Below are positions 50,491-59,090 of a DNA stretch of 64,000 nucleotides, piece by piece. This DNA comes from Streptomyces cavernae (GTDB lineage Bacteria > Actinomycetota > Actinomycetes > Streptomycetales > Streptomycetaceae), in the NCBI RefSeq assembly GCF_004023625.1, contig NZ_RPDJ01000040.1, positions 1 through 64,000 on the forward strand, written 5' to 3'. The notes below the pieces were generated by a model. The model was not told the origin of the DNA and made no database searches. It worked only from the letters and a program-made list of their open reading frames with translations. A program made the position numbers and the translations under genes. Each line of letters begins with the position of its first letter. The first letter of the stretch is position 1.

Positions 50491-50676
50491 GCATGACACG
50501 GCTCCAACTCCTCTTGATCTCGGGTTGATCTCGGCGCGAGGGCCGCGCGTACGCTGCGTTGCCCTCAGGCATACGCTGTATGACCGTAAAAGGCCGTCCC
50601 TGCCGCCCCGCGCTGTCGCTGGGCCCCCGCGCTGTCGCGGTCGGGCCGTGTCACGGGGGAAGTGTGGGGAGTTTCG

Positions 50677-51288
50677 GTGCTTGAGAGTGTCGGGTCACTG
50701 ACCGGCAGTCCGTGGATATACGCCCTGGTGGGTGCGTCCGTCCTGCTCGACGTCTTTGTGCCGGTCCTGCCCAGCGGGGTGCTCGTGATCACGGCGGCGA
50801 CGGCCGCGGCGGCCGGCTCGGCCACCGGCCACATGCCGCAGGAGGCGCCCCACATCCTGGTGCTGCTGCTCTCCGCGGCGACGGCCTCCGTCCTCGGCGA
50901 CCTCGTCGCCTACCGGCTCGCCTGGCGCGGCGGTGAGCGCCTGGACCGTGCGATAGCCCGCTCGCGCCGCCTCACCACCGCACAGGAACGTCTCGGCTCG
51001 GCGCTCGCCCGGGGCGGCGGCATCCTGGTGGTGCTGGCCCGCTTCGCCCCCGCGGGCCGCTCCGTCGTCTCCTTCTCCGCGGGCGCCGCCCACCGCAGCG
51101 TCCGCGACTTCCTCCCGTGGTCGATGCTGGCGGGCGTGGCGTGGGCCGCGTACAGCGTGGGACTGGGTTACTTCGGCGGCCAGTGGCTCGGCGCCACCTG
51201 GCTGGCGACGGCGGTGTCCCTGGCGGCGCTGTTCGGGGCGGGCGCGGGCGCGGCATACCTGGTACGCAGGCCGGCGGCGCAGGACTGA
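50677..51288 (+). CDS. DedA-family membrane protein (second copy)
   Basis: DedA/VTT-family protein of 203 residues. Conserved features: FVPVLPSGVLVI near the start and ARFAPAGRSVVSFSAGAAH with its arginine. It differs from the first DedA gene at 5.3 kb. GTG 50677 is preferred, with GGGGAG 6 bp upstream; GTG 50662 is an alternative. Confidence 0.85.
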   Translation: MLESVGSLTGSPWIYALVGASVLLDVFVPVLPSGVLVITAATAAAAGSATGHMPQEAPHILVLLLSAATASVLGDLVAYRLAWRGGERLDRAIARSRRLTTAQERLGSALARGGGILVVLARFAPAGRSVVSFSAGAAHRSVRDFLPWSMLAGVAWAAYSVGLGYFGGQWLGATWLATAVSLAALFGAGAGAAYLVRRPAAQD

Positions 51289-51353
51289 GCGCAGGACGAC
51301 GGTCACGTGGGACGACTGTCCGGCGGGACGACGGTCAGGCGGGCAGGACTGGC

Positions 51354-51674
51354 TCAGCCGGCGTGCTGGACCGGAACCTGAGCCTGGCCCTGCGCCAGTG
51401 ACGGCGGCTGCGGCTGCGGCTGCGGCCGTGACTGAGGCGGCTGGTGTGACTGCGACTGCTGCCCCTGTCCCCGGATCTGGAGGCCGCCCAGCAACTCGGC
51501 CGTAGCCGCGGCGATCACCTCCACGGCGTGGTCGAACACCTCGCGGTTGTGCGCGGCCGGGGCACGGAAGCCGGAGACCTTGCGCACGTACTGGAGCGCG
51601 GCCGCGCGGATCTCCTCCTCGGTGGCCTCTTCGGGGAGCACGGGCGGACGGAGTGTCTTGATGCTGCGGCACAT
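51354..51674 (-). CDS. DUF2277 protein
   Basis: Protein of 106 residues. MCRSIKTLRPPVLPEEATEE and YVRKVSGFRAPAAHN are the family blocks. The C-terminus is rich in Gln/Pro. Function unknown; conserved in actinomycetes. Start ATG 51674. Confidence 0.87.
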   Translation of the reverse strand: MCRSIKTLRPPVLPEEATEEEIRAAALQYVRKVSGFRAPAAHNREVFDHAVEVIAAATAELLGGLQIRGQGQQSQSHQPPQSRPQPQPQPPSLAQGQAQVPVQHAG

Positions 51675-51803
51675 GCGTCCAGTCTCCCTCAGCCCACGGA
51701 CCGCCGTACGACGAAATCCACGGTCACCGGTGCGGCCGGCACCTCCCCGCGAGTTACCGGAAGAAACTCGCATCGCAAATTCGAACAGGCGTACCATTGT
51801 GGG

Positions 51804-52154
51804 GTGGCTGCGACCTATGACTTCCCGAGTGACCTCCTCGCCGGTCAGGAGGAGCTGCACCAGGTCCGGGCGGAGCTCCTGGCTCTCCTGAAGCGGCTCC
51901 CCTGGTCGGTGGAGCCGCTGGACGGCTTCAGCGACGATCACGGCTGGCGCAAAGTGGAACGTCCCGCCTCCCCGGGCTGGACCGCCGACGAACAGGCGGA
52001 GGTCGAAAAGCTCCGCGAACGCGAACGGGAACTCGCGGTCTTCGTGACGTGCCACCGCTTCTGGTCGGAGGTCGCCGCGACGGAACGGGTGACGGCCCGG
52101 ATGCGGCTTAAGCACACGCACGAACTGCCGCCCGAAGAGCCCGGGGACCAGTAG
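51804..52154 (+). CDS. Hypothetical protein
   Basis: Protein of 116 residues with soluble helical composition: DLLAGQEELHQVRAELLALL then EVEKLRERERELAVFVTC. No known function. GTG 51804 is a tentative start, chosen because the conserved-looking part begins there; upstream reading is less likely. Confidence 0.65.
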   Translation: MAATYDFPSDLLAGQEELHQVRAELLALLKRLPWSVEPLDGFSDDHGWRKVERPASPGWTADEQAEVEKLRERERELAVFVTCHRFWSEVAATERVTARMRLKHTHELPPEEPGDQ

Positions 52155-52259
52155 CGGCACCGGCCACCGGACCCCTCGGAGCCCGAAGCGTATGCTCTGC
52201 GGCCACGGCCACGGCGGGGGCTGGGGCTGGGCTTGGGCTCTGGGGGCTGGGGGTAGAAG

Positions 52260-53384
52260 GTGGGCGACACATACGCGAACACGCGCATCCTCAAGGTCAA
52301 CGCCGCGCTCGCCGTGCTCCTGCTGCTGTTCCTCTCCGTGGTGACCCTGCGCGCCGTGATCGACTCCGGTAAGGCCTGGCAGTACGACAAGGTCTTCACG
52401 GACACGGGCACGCTGTCCGCCGTGATCGCGACCGTTGACGACGACATGTGGGCGGCGGGCGACGGCCTCCTCCTGCACTACGACGGCACCGGATGGCAAC
52501 ACCGCCCCATGCCGGCCTCGTTCGGCGCCAAGGTCTTCGACGATGTGCGCTTCGACGCCGTGGACTCCGGCGGCTTCCTGTTCACGGCGAGCCTCGACGA
52601 CGAGAACGCGTCATGGATGGCCCGCTGGGACGGCACGCGCTGGACTGCGCTGCCCGAACTCCCCGATGGCCACCGGGTCATTGACGTTCGGGCCTTCACC
52701 GCGGACGACATCTGGGTCCTCGACGGCGAGACCGGGGCGTACCACTGGGACGGCACGGGCTGGACCGCCATGGACCTGCCCGTCACCGTCACCGCGCTCG
52801 ACGGCGTCGCGCCCGACGACCTGTGGGCGGTCGGCTACGACTACCCCGACGGTCCCGACGAGCACCTGTCGTTGCCGGGCGCCCAGCCCGCCACTCTGCA
52901 CTGGGACGGCCACGACTGGCAGCCCGTACGGACGCCGGAGTACCACTACACGGTCCCGGCCCCCGAACAGCTGGCCTACTTCACGGAGGTCGTCGCGCTG
53001 GCGAAGGACGACGTCCGGGTCTACGGCGAACACACCTCCATCAGCGAGGACGACGAGTCCGACCCCGCCGCGGAAACCATCCGGCGGCGCTGGAACGGCA
53101 CCGGCTGGATCGAGCTGCCGAAGCCCGAGGGAGCCTGCAGCGACCGCGGCCCCTGGGTCACCGACGGCAGGCGCGGGGCGGTCCTCAATGCCGGCCGGTA
53201 CCTCACCGCGGACGGGCTCTGCGAAGGGATCGCCCAGTCGAAACTGCCGGACCCCTACGGAACCGCATCCGGCCCGAAGCAGTCACTCCGTCTGAACGCC
53301 ATCACGTCGGTCCCGGGCACCGACAAGATAATCGGCGTCGGCACCGTCGGGGACGCCTCGGCGATCGTCAGCCTGAGGCGCTGA
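52260..53384 (+). CDS. Membrane-anchored beta-propeller-like protein
   Basis: Protein of 374 residues: one N-terminal membrane segment (VNAALAVLLLLFLSVVTL) followed by repeated blocks with Trp/Asp turns (LLHYDGTGWQHRP, ARWDGTRWTALPE, YHWDGTGWTAM, LHWDGHDWQP), a pattern of beta-propeller blades. The role is unknown; such extracytoplasmic domains often bind partners. GTG 52260. Confidence 0.78.
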   Translation: MGDTYANTRILKVNAALAVLLLLFLSVVTLRAVIDSGKAWQYDKVFTDTGTLSAVIATVDDDMWAAGDGLLLHYDGTGWQHRPMPASFGAKVFDDVRFDAVDSGGFLFTASLDDENASWMARWDGTRWTALPELPDGHRVIDVRAFTADDIWVLDGETGAYHWDGTGWTAMDLPVTVTALDGVAPDDLWAVGYDYPDGPDEHLSLPGAQPATLHWDGHDWQPVRTPEYHYTVPAPEQLAYFTEVVALAKDDVRVYGEHTSISEDDESDPAAETIRRRWNGTGWIELPKPEGACSDRGPWVTDGRRGAVLNAGRYLTADGLCEGIAQSKLPDPYGTASGPKQSLRLNAITSVPGTDKIIGVGTVGDASAIVSLRR

Positions 53385-53479
53385 AGCCAGCTCCGGCTAC
53401 AAGGCCCACCCCATCACGATGGGTCCCGTGATCGAAGCGTTCCGCGGCGCACCAGAGACGGGAGCGCCTGCGCCGCTGC

Positions 53480-53686
53480 CGCCGGCGCCACACCTGCGGC
53501 CGCGCACCCGTCCACGCCGGTGGCGCGACCACGCGCGAGCTGATGCACCGCATGGGCCACTCGTCGGTGCGGGCCGCGCTGATCTATCAGCACCTCGTCA
53601 ACGGCCGTGACCATCAGATCGCCGACTACGTGGACGGTCAGATCAAGAAGGTGAAGCGGCCTCCGCGTGGCCCATCTGGCACGTAA
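53480..53686 (+). pseudogene. Tyrosine integrase, C-terminal remnant
   Basis: Remnant of a tyrosine recombinase: ATTRELMHRMGHSSVRAALI followed by YQHLVNGRDHQIADYVDG and a stop at 53684. The HxxH/Y block of the C-terminal catalytic domain (MGHSS...YQH) is kept, the rest is lost. It lies beside the 3' end of a tRNA-Val gene, a classical integration site. No attachment repeat was found in the window. Confidence 0.8.
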
Positions 53687-53781
53687 GTGGCACGGCGGCC
53701 CCGAGTCGCCAGCAAAGATCGAGGCCCAGGTCTCCGGGTAACCACCCGCTGACCTGGGCCTCGCTCATGTCCTCGATCAAG

Positions 53782-53853
53782 TGGGCACGGACGGTTTCGA
53801 ACCGCCGACATCCGCCTTGTAAGGGCGGCGCTCTACCGCTGAGCTACGTGCCC
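53782..53853 (-). tRNA. tRNA-Val (anticodon UAC)
   Basis: Cloverleaf on the minus strand: acceptor stem GGGCACG/CGTGCCC, D arm CTCAGCGGTAGAG, anticodon stem-loop with loop CTTACAA (anticodon TAC), and T arm GGCGGTTCGAAACCGTC. 72 nt without an encoded CCA. An integrase remnant lies just beyond its 3' end. Confidence 0.95.
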
Positions 53854-54135
53854 GGGACGAGAGGAAAGCCTACATGGCCCGGGGGGCTGCGCCGAAACCC
53901 GTATGCGGGCAGGGCCGTCAGGGGGAGCGCCGGGGGGCTATCCCCACCCTTGATTCGGGAGCGGACCGGATCCCGGGCCGGGCGTTCCGTCCGTACCGTC
54001 GAATTCGTTCTCAGGTGCTCGCGTCCGCCGGTCGGCCGGGGCGTTGACTCGTCGTTGCTCATCGTCGCTCGTCGTTGCTCGTCATTGGCTCGTCGTCGGG
54101 CCTTCAGTGGTTCACAGGTTCTCAGGGGGAAGTCC

Positions 54136-54999
54136 ATGGCCGTCACCCGTGCTCACCGTTCCGTTCGTGTACGTGGCGTCGCCGTCGGCGGGGTCGTCGC
54201 GGCCGTGGTCCTCCTCGCCGCGGGATGTGCGGGTGCGGAGGACGACGAGCATCCGGATCGCAAGTCGTTCGCCCTGCAGGGGCGGACGCTGACGGTCGAC
54301 TCGGACGACTCCGCTCTCGAGCTCGTCGCGGCCGACGTGAAGGAGGTGCGGGTCACCCGGTGGTTCTCCGGTGAGGTCGTCGTCGGCGACGACCCGAAGG
54401 TGACCTGGAAAGTCGACGGGGACCGGCTCGTGCTGCGGAAGAAGTGCAGCGGCATGATCGCCAACTGCTCGCTCAAGCACCGCATCGAGGTCCCGCGGGG
54501 GATCGCCGTGAAGGTGGAGAACGGCGACGGCAGCGTGACCGCGCGCGGCTTCCGCACGGCCGTGGACGTCCACTCGGGCGACGGTTCCGTACGCGTCACG
54601 GAATCCTCCGGCCCGCTGAACCTGCGCACCGACGACGGATCCGTACGGGTCGACGAGGCCTCCGGACCGCTCACACTGCGCACCGGGGACGGTTCCATCC
54701 GAGCGAGCGGCATCGAGGCGCGGCGCGTCAAGGCCAGCACCGGGGACGGCTCGGTCCACCTGGAACTCGGCGTCGTACCGGACCTCGTGGAGTCCCAGAC
54801 CAAGGACGGCTCCATCAGCATCGCGCTGCCGCGTGACGCTCAGGGGTCGGCCAAGGGCTCGGGCGAGGTGTCGTACCGCGTGTCGGCCGAGAGCAACGAC
54901 GGCTCCGTCGACGTATCCGTTCCGCGTGCCGACGACAGCCCGCACGTCGTCTCCGCCCGAACCGGAGACGGCAAAATCACGGTCAAGAGCGCGAACTGA
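54136..54999 (+). CDS. DUF4097 lipoprotein with beta-solenoid repeats
   Basis: Lipoprotein of 287 residues. The signal peptide ends with the lipobox LLAAGC, and the mature part consists of GDGSVRV/TGDGSIRAS-type repeats that build a right-handed beta structure (DUF4097 adhesin-like). The function is not known; it sits outside the membrane. ATG 54136 follows CAGGGGGAAG. No regulatory site is visible. Confidence 0.88.
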   Translation: MAVTRAHRSVRVRGVAVGGVVAAVVLLAAGCAGAEDDEHPDRKSFALQGRTLTVDSDDSALELVAADVKEVRVTRWFSGEVVVGDDPKVTWKVDGDRLVLRKKCSGMIANCSLKHRIEVPRGIAVKVENGDGSVTARGFRTAVDVHSGDGSVRVTESSGPLNLRTDDGSVRVDEASGPLTLRTGDGSIRASGIEARRVKASTGDGSVHLELGVVPDLVESQTKDGSISIALPRDAQGSAKGSGEVSYRVSAESNDGSVDVSVPRADDSPHVVSARTGDGKITVKSAN

Positions 55000-55074
55000 T
55001 CGGCCCGTGTTGTTCGTCCTTGTCCGGTGGGAGAATGGCACCGGGCCTTACGGATGACAGCACGGGAGAGGGAT

Positions 55075-56640
55075 GTGACGGCGACACCTCACCAGCCGGA
55101 CACACCGTTTGCGCCAGAGGCGCGACCACTCCTCCATCGACGTGCACACAAGCCTTGTCGACGAGCGCACAACACCGGGGGGTCGGGAGCCGTTACCGGC
55201 ACCGCGCCCGCCGCAGGGCGAATCGGCGCCGGGCCCCCCGCCACAGGACGCATCGGCGCCGAGCCGCCCGCCGCACGACGCGCCGGCGCCGAGCCCGCCA
55301 CGGGACGCGGTGGCGGCACGGGGGGCGGGGGCCTGCTCACCCTCCTGCTTCTCCCCCTCCCCCTCCTCGCCGCCCTTCCCGCCGCCTTCGCCGGCGGCGG
55401 CACCCGGCGCTGGTTCGGGGGACGGTCCGAGAGCCAGCGGGCGGAGGCGCAGGCCGCCAAGGACGCCGCCGCTGCCGCCTTCTACGAGCTGGACACCGCC
55501 CAGCGCGACCTGCGGATCTCGATAGAGACCATCACCGCTGTCGACGACTCGCCCGCCGCCCGCCGCGCCGTCTCCGACTTCGAGGCGCTGGGGCGGCGGA
55601 TCGACGAGGTCAGTCACCAGTACATCAACGCCGTCGACGCCCATGACCTCGACCGTGACGACCTCGAGTCCTCCGTCGCGGCCCGCGCCCGCACCGAACT
55701 CACCCGGGCCAAGGACGACCTGGACAACGTCAAACGGGACCTGGACCGGTTCGCCGACGGGCTCGGGCCGCTGCTCAGCAAGGCCGAGACCCAGCTGGCC
55801 CGGCTCGCCCCCGCCGTGGAACGCGCCCGCCAGGCCCTGCTCGCCGCCTCCAACGCACTGGATGCCGTACGGGGCTCAGGGCTCAGGGCTGATGACCTGG
55901 CCGCCCGGCTCGCCGCCCTCGGCCCCGAGCTGACCAAGCTCAACCAGGGCGCGGGGCAGCACGGCGTACCGCAGACGCTTCAGCGCGCCGAGCGGGTCGC
56001 CCGGGACGCCGAGGCCGTGCGGGCGGAGGCCGAGCGGCTGCCGGAGCGGGCCGCCGAGATCGACCACCGGCTGGTCTCGCTGCGCACCCGCGCCCAGGCC
56101 CTGACCACCCGGGCCGGCCAGGTCGAACCGGTCCTCAGCGAACTGCGCCGCCGGTTCGCCGCCGCCTGCTGGCAGGACCTCCAGCAGGTCCCGGACCACG
56201 CGGCGGAGAACGTCCGCCAGGCCGAGCTCAAGCTGAAGGAGGCCCAGGCCGCCCGGGACGCCCAGCGCTGGCCCGACGCGACCGCCCTGCTGTCCACCGT
56301 GCGCGCCCTGCTGAACACCACCGACGAGGCCGTGTCTGCGGCGGGCGACCGGCTGAAGCGGCTCAACGCCGTACAGAAGGACCCTCAGCAGGAGATCGAC
56401 CGCACCCGGTTCGCGATCCGCGACGCCCAGCGGCTGGCCATGGCGGGCCGCGCGACCCCCGACCCGAGGCACGCCCGCCCCCTGGACGACTCGGTGGCGC
56501 GGCTGGAGCGGGCGATCACCACGCTGGAGGGCCGCCATCCGGACTACTGGCACTTCCTCACCGAGACCGAGACGGTCCGGCAGACCGTCGCCCACGTCGT
56601 CGCCCAGATCCGTGACGAGCGGGGCGCGGCAGCGCACTGA
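55075..56640 (+). CDS. Coiled-coil protein with one membrane segment
   Basis: Protein of 521 residues. The first 90 residues contain GRIGAxPP-type repeats; one membrane segment (LLTLLLLPLPLLAALPAAFA) follows near 88-107; then long helical sections (residues about 115-500) with heptad-like patterns, e.g. RAKDDLDNVKRDLDRFADGL. Function unknown, probably a structural or scaffold protein. GTG 55075 was chosen because GAGAGG lies upstream; ATG 55054 is also possible. Confidence 0.75.
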   Translation: MTATPHQPDTPFAPEARPLLHRRAHKPCRRAHNTGGSGAVTGTAPAAGRIGAGPPATGRIGAEPPAARRAGAEPATGRGGGTGGGGLLTLLLLPLPLLAALPAAFAGGGTRRWFGGRSESQRAEAQAAKDAAAAAFYELDTAQRDLRISIETITAVDDSPAARRAVSDFEALGRRIDEVSHQYINAVDAHDLDRDDLESSVAARARTELTRAKDDLDNVKRDLDRFADGLGPLLSKAETQLARLAPAVERARQALLAASNALDAVRGSGLRADDLAARLAALGPELTKLNQGAGQHGVPQTLQRAERVARDAEAVRAEAERLPERAAEIDHRLVSLRTRAQALTTRAGQVEPVLSELRRRFAAACWQDLQQVPDHAAENVRQAELKLKEAQAARDAQRWPDATALLSTVRALLNTTDEAVSAAGDRLKRLNAVQKDPQQEIDRTRFAIRDAQRLAMAGRATPDPRHARPLDDSVARLERAITTLEGRHPDYWHFLTETETVRQTVAHVVAQIRDERGAAAH

Positions 56641-56961
56641 GACGACCGGGCGCGGCGGTCGGCACAGTCAGGCGGGCGTGGCACGGCCGCGCACTCGGGC
56701 AGGCGGGCGGAGCGTGCACGGCCGCGCACTGAGGGCGCGTGGGCGCGGGCGATGTGTGGCGTTCGGACCGTGGCGGGCGGATGCTGGAATGTACGTGCCT
56801 CCCGATGCCGCAGCCTCCAGGTGCCTCTTGGCCCTCTGGGTGCCTTCGTTTGGTGCCTCTGGGTTCCGCCAGTGCCTCCGGGGTCCACCAGGTGCCTCCC
56901 GACGTGCGGCAGAAGCGCGTACGTGCATCGGAAGCGCGTACGTGCATCAGAAGGAGGCGAC
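56641..56961. other. Intergenic sequence with direct repeats
   Basis: About 320 bp. It holds short GGTGCCTC-type repeats and a 19-bp direct repeat GAAGCGCGTACGTGCATCG at 56912-56930 and 56931-56949 (one change). The second copy ends just before the ribosome site of the next gene, so it could be an operator. No gene is convincing. Confidence 0.55.
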
Positions 56962-57588
56962 ATGGCCCCCCAGCGACTGCGTCGGGGGAAGCGGCGCCGG
57001 ATCCGGCTCGACGAGCATCTGCCCGTCGATCACCGCCTCAGCACGGTCTACCGCGTCGGCGCGGGCCTGATGGGTCTCGTGCTGCTCGCGTTCGGCATCC
57101 TCGGGCTCCTCGACCAGGTCGGCTTCTTCGACACCGGCGGCGACACCGTCGCCGGACTCAACACCAACGGCGCGCTCAGCGTGCTGTCCATCTGTGTCGG
57201 GGGGCTGCTCTTCGTCGGCATGGTGGTCGGCGGCAACTTCGCCTCGACCCTCAACATGGTCCTGGGCGTGCTCTTCGTCGTCAGCGGCTTCGTCAATCTG
57301 GCGCTGCTGGAGACCGGCTTCAACTTCCTCGCCTTCCGGATCCAGAACGTCCTGTTCAGCTTTGTGTTCGGCGTGGTGCTGATGTGGTTCGGAATGTACG
57401 GCCGGGTCGGCTCGGCCCTGCCGCACGACAACCCCTACTGGCAGGCCCGCAATCCCGAGCGCGCGGAGGCGGAGCGGCGGGCGCGGGCGCTGGAGAAGGA
57501 GCAGGACAGTCGGCGGGCGCGGTATCTGGAGCTGGAGCGGCGGGCCCGGGAGGGCGGGAGGGAGCGGCAGAGGGCGGGAGGAAGGTAG
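56962..57588 (+). CDS. DUF4383 membrane protein
   Basis: Membrane protein of 208 residues with about four segments (VGAGLMGLVLLAFGILGLL, LSVLSICVGGLLFVGMVV, LNMVLGVLFVVSGFVNLALL, VLFSFVFGVVLMWFGM) and an acidic/basic helical tail. DUF4383 proteins are common in actinomycetes; function unknown. ATG 56962 with AAGGAGG upstream. Confidence 0.87.
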   Translation: MAPQRLRRGKRRRIRLDEHLPVDHRLSTVYRVGAGLMGLVLLAFGILGLLDQVGFFDTGGDTVAGLNTNGALSVLSICVGGLLFVGMVVGGNFASTLNMVLGVLFVVSGFVNLALLETGFNFLAFRIQNVLFSFVFGVVLMWFGMYGRVGSALPHDNPYWQARNPERAEAERRARALEKEQDSRRARYLELERRAREGGRERQRAGGR

Positions 57589-57695
57589 CGGTAGCGGTGG
57601 AGGGCGGGACGGAGGTAGCGGGAGGGAGCGGCGTAGGGGGCGAACAGACCCAGCGAACAGACCCACCTCCGGCACACGCCCGCTAACCTGTGCCC

Positions 57696-57923
57696 ATGCC
57701 TCGCTACGAATACCGCTGCCGGACCTGCGGCGACACCTTCGAGATGAGCCGGCCGATGGCCGAGTCCTCCGCCCCCGCCGCCTGCCCGGCCGGGCACGAC
57801 GACACCGTGAAGCTCCTGTCGACCGTCGCGGTCGGCGGCACGGCGAACGCCGCCGCGCCCCGCCAGGCCCCCGCCGCAGGCGGCGGAGGCGGCGGCTGCT
57901 GCGGCGGAGGATGCTGCGGCTGA
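57696..57923 (+). CDS. FmdB-type zinc-ribbon protein
   Basis: Small regulatory protein of 75 residues: MPRYEYRCRTCGDTFEM is the classic FmdB start with a CxxC pair. The second zinc pair is reduced to one Cys (ACPAGHDD). The end is Gly/Cys rich (GGGGGGCCGGGCCG). Function unknown, often linked to one-carbon or stress genes. ATG 57696. Confidence 0.85.
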   Translation: MPRYEYRCRTCGDTFEMSRPMAESSAPAACPAGHDDTVKLLSTVAVGGTANAAAPRQAPAAGGGGGGCCGGGCCG

Positions 57924-58030
57924 AGCCCGGCACGGCTGCCGCGGCGGAGGATTGCTGCGCGGCTGCTGAGGTCGGGAGACGGGGTGCCGCACGTGTAGCC
58001 CCGCCGGCCCTTCACCCCTCCGCCACGGTG

Positions 58031-58134
58031 CGCAGCAACCCGGTCAGACCTCCCCCAGGACCGCAGCAACCCCGTCAGACCTCGGTCACGGACCGCAGCA
58101 ACCCCGTCAGGCCTCGGCCACCGTCCGCAGCAGC
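58031..58134. repeat. 31-32-bp tandem copies of the HAD gene 3' end
   Basis: CGCAGCAACCC appears at 58031, 58062 and 58094 with a variant at 58126, which lies inside the end of the HAD gene. On the minus strand the copies repeat TTGCTGCGGTCC and the stop region, so the gene end was duplicated downstream. Confidence 0.85.
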
Positions 58135-59090
58135 CCCCGAAGGATCTCCTCCCCCGCCAGCACCCCCGCCTCCGGCACGGACGTGAGGTGTGGCGCGGTC
58201 CAGCCGACGTCGGCGAGTTCGCCGTGGCCGGGGCGCCAGGCCAGGCCCGCGGCGAGGAGCAGGTCGGCGTCGAGGAGGGAGTCACCGGCCGCGAGGGTGA
58301 GGCCGGCCCCGGTGCGCCGGGCCACCTCGAGCATGGCCGCGCTCTTGGTCAGCGGCTTCGGCACGGCGTAGACCTTCCGGCCCTGCACGGACACCGTCCA
58401 GCCACGCTCGTCCGCCCACACCGCCAGCTCCTTGACCCACTGCTCGGGCAGCAGATCGCGCTCGACGACGAGATAGGCGAAGAGGTCCTCGGCGACACGG
58501 TGCTTGCGCACCCAGGACGGGTCCGAGGTGACCGTCAGATACTCCCGCACCTCGGCCAGCGGCGCGCACTCGTCGCTGAGGCGGTCGGTCACCCAGGCGT
58601 GCCAGTCGAGATCCGAGACGCCGTCCACGAGCAGATGCCCGCCGTTGGCGCAGATCGCGTACTTCGGGGGCGGACCCGGGAGGTTGATCCGCTGGTACTG
58701 CTTGCGGGTGCGGGTGGTGGTGGGCACGAAGACCGCGGACCCGCCGAGGTCGGTGAGCAGCCGGGCGGCGGTCTCGGTCATGTACGACAGCGGCCTGCTC
58801 TCGTGCACCTCGACGCAGAGCAACCGGGGTGCACGCGCGTCGGGCATGGTCAGCGCGAGCGCCGCGGACGAGTAGATGAGCGTACGGTCGAGATCGCTCG
58901 CGACGAGCACCGTGGACGTGGAGGACGCCGAAGCGGTCGCAGGGGTCGCGCTCGTGGACGCCGACTCGATCGTGATCCCGCTCGTGGACGCCGACGTGAT
59001 CATGGGCCCGCTCGTGGACGCCGCAGCGATCGTGGCCCCGCTCGTGGACGCCGACGCGGTCGAAGTGGTCCCGCTCGTGGACGACGTCAT
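58107..59090 (-). CDS. HAD-family phosphatase of the Ter-associated operon
   Basis: HAD hydrolase of 327 residues. The N-terminal 62 residues are Ser/Thr/Ala-rich tandem repeats (ASTSGxTIxxASTSG type). The catalytic motif VLVASDLDRTLIYSS follows (DxD with both Asp), and GDSLLDADLLLAA is motif IV; a cap domain of Cof/sucrose-phosphatase type is implied. In Ter-linked operons this enzyme is proposed to process a nucleotide- or sugar-phosphate intermediate. ATG 59090 overlaps the upstream gene stop by one base. The 3' end is repeated downstream. Confidence 0.87.
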   Translation of the reverse strand: MTSSTSGTTSTASASTSGATIAAASTSGPMITSASTSGITIESASTSATPATASASSTSTVLVASDLDRTLIYSSAALALTMPDARAPRLLCVEVHESRPLSYMTETAARLLTDLGGSAVFVPTTTRTRKQYQRINLPGPPPKYAICANGGHLLVDGVSDLDWHAWVTDRLSDECAPLAEVREYLTVTSDPSWVRKHRVAEDLFAYLVVERDLLPEQWVKELAVWADERGWTVSVQGRKVYAVPKPLTKSAAMLEVARRTGAGLTLAAGDSLLDADLLLAAGLAWRPGHGELADVGWTAPHLTSVPEAGVLAGEEILRGLLRTVAEA

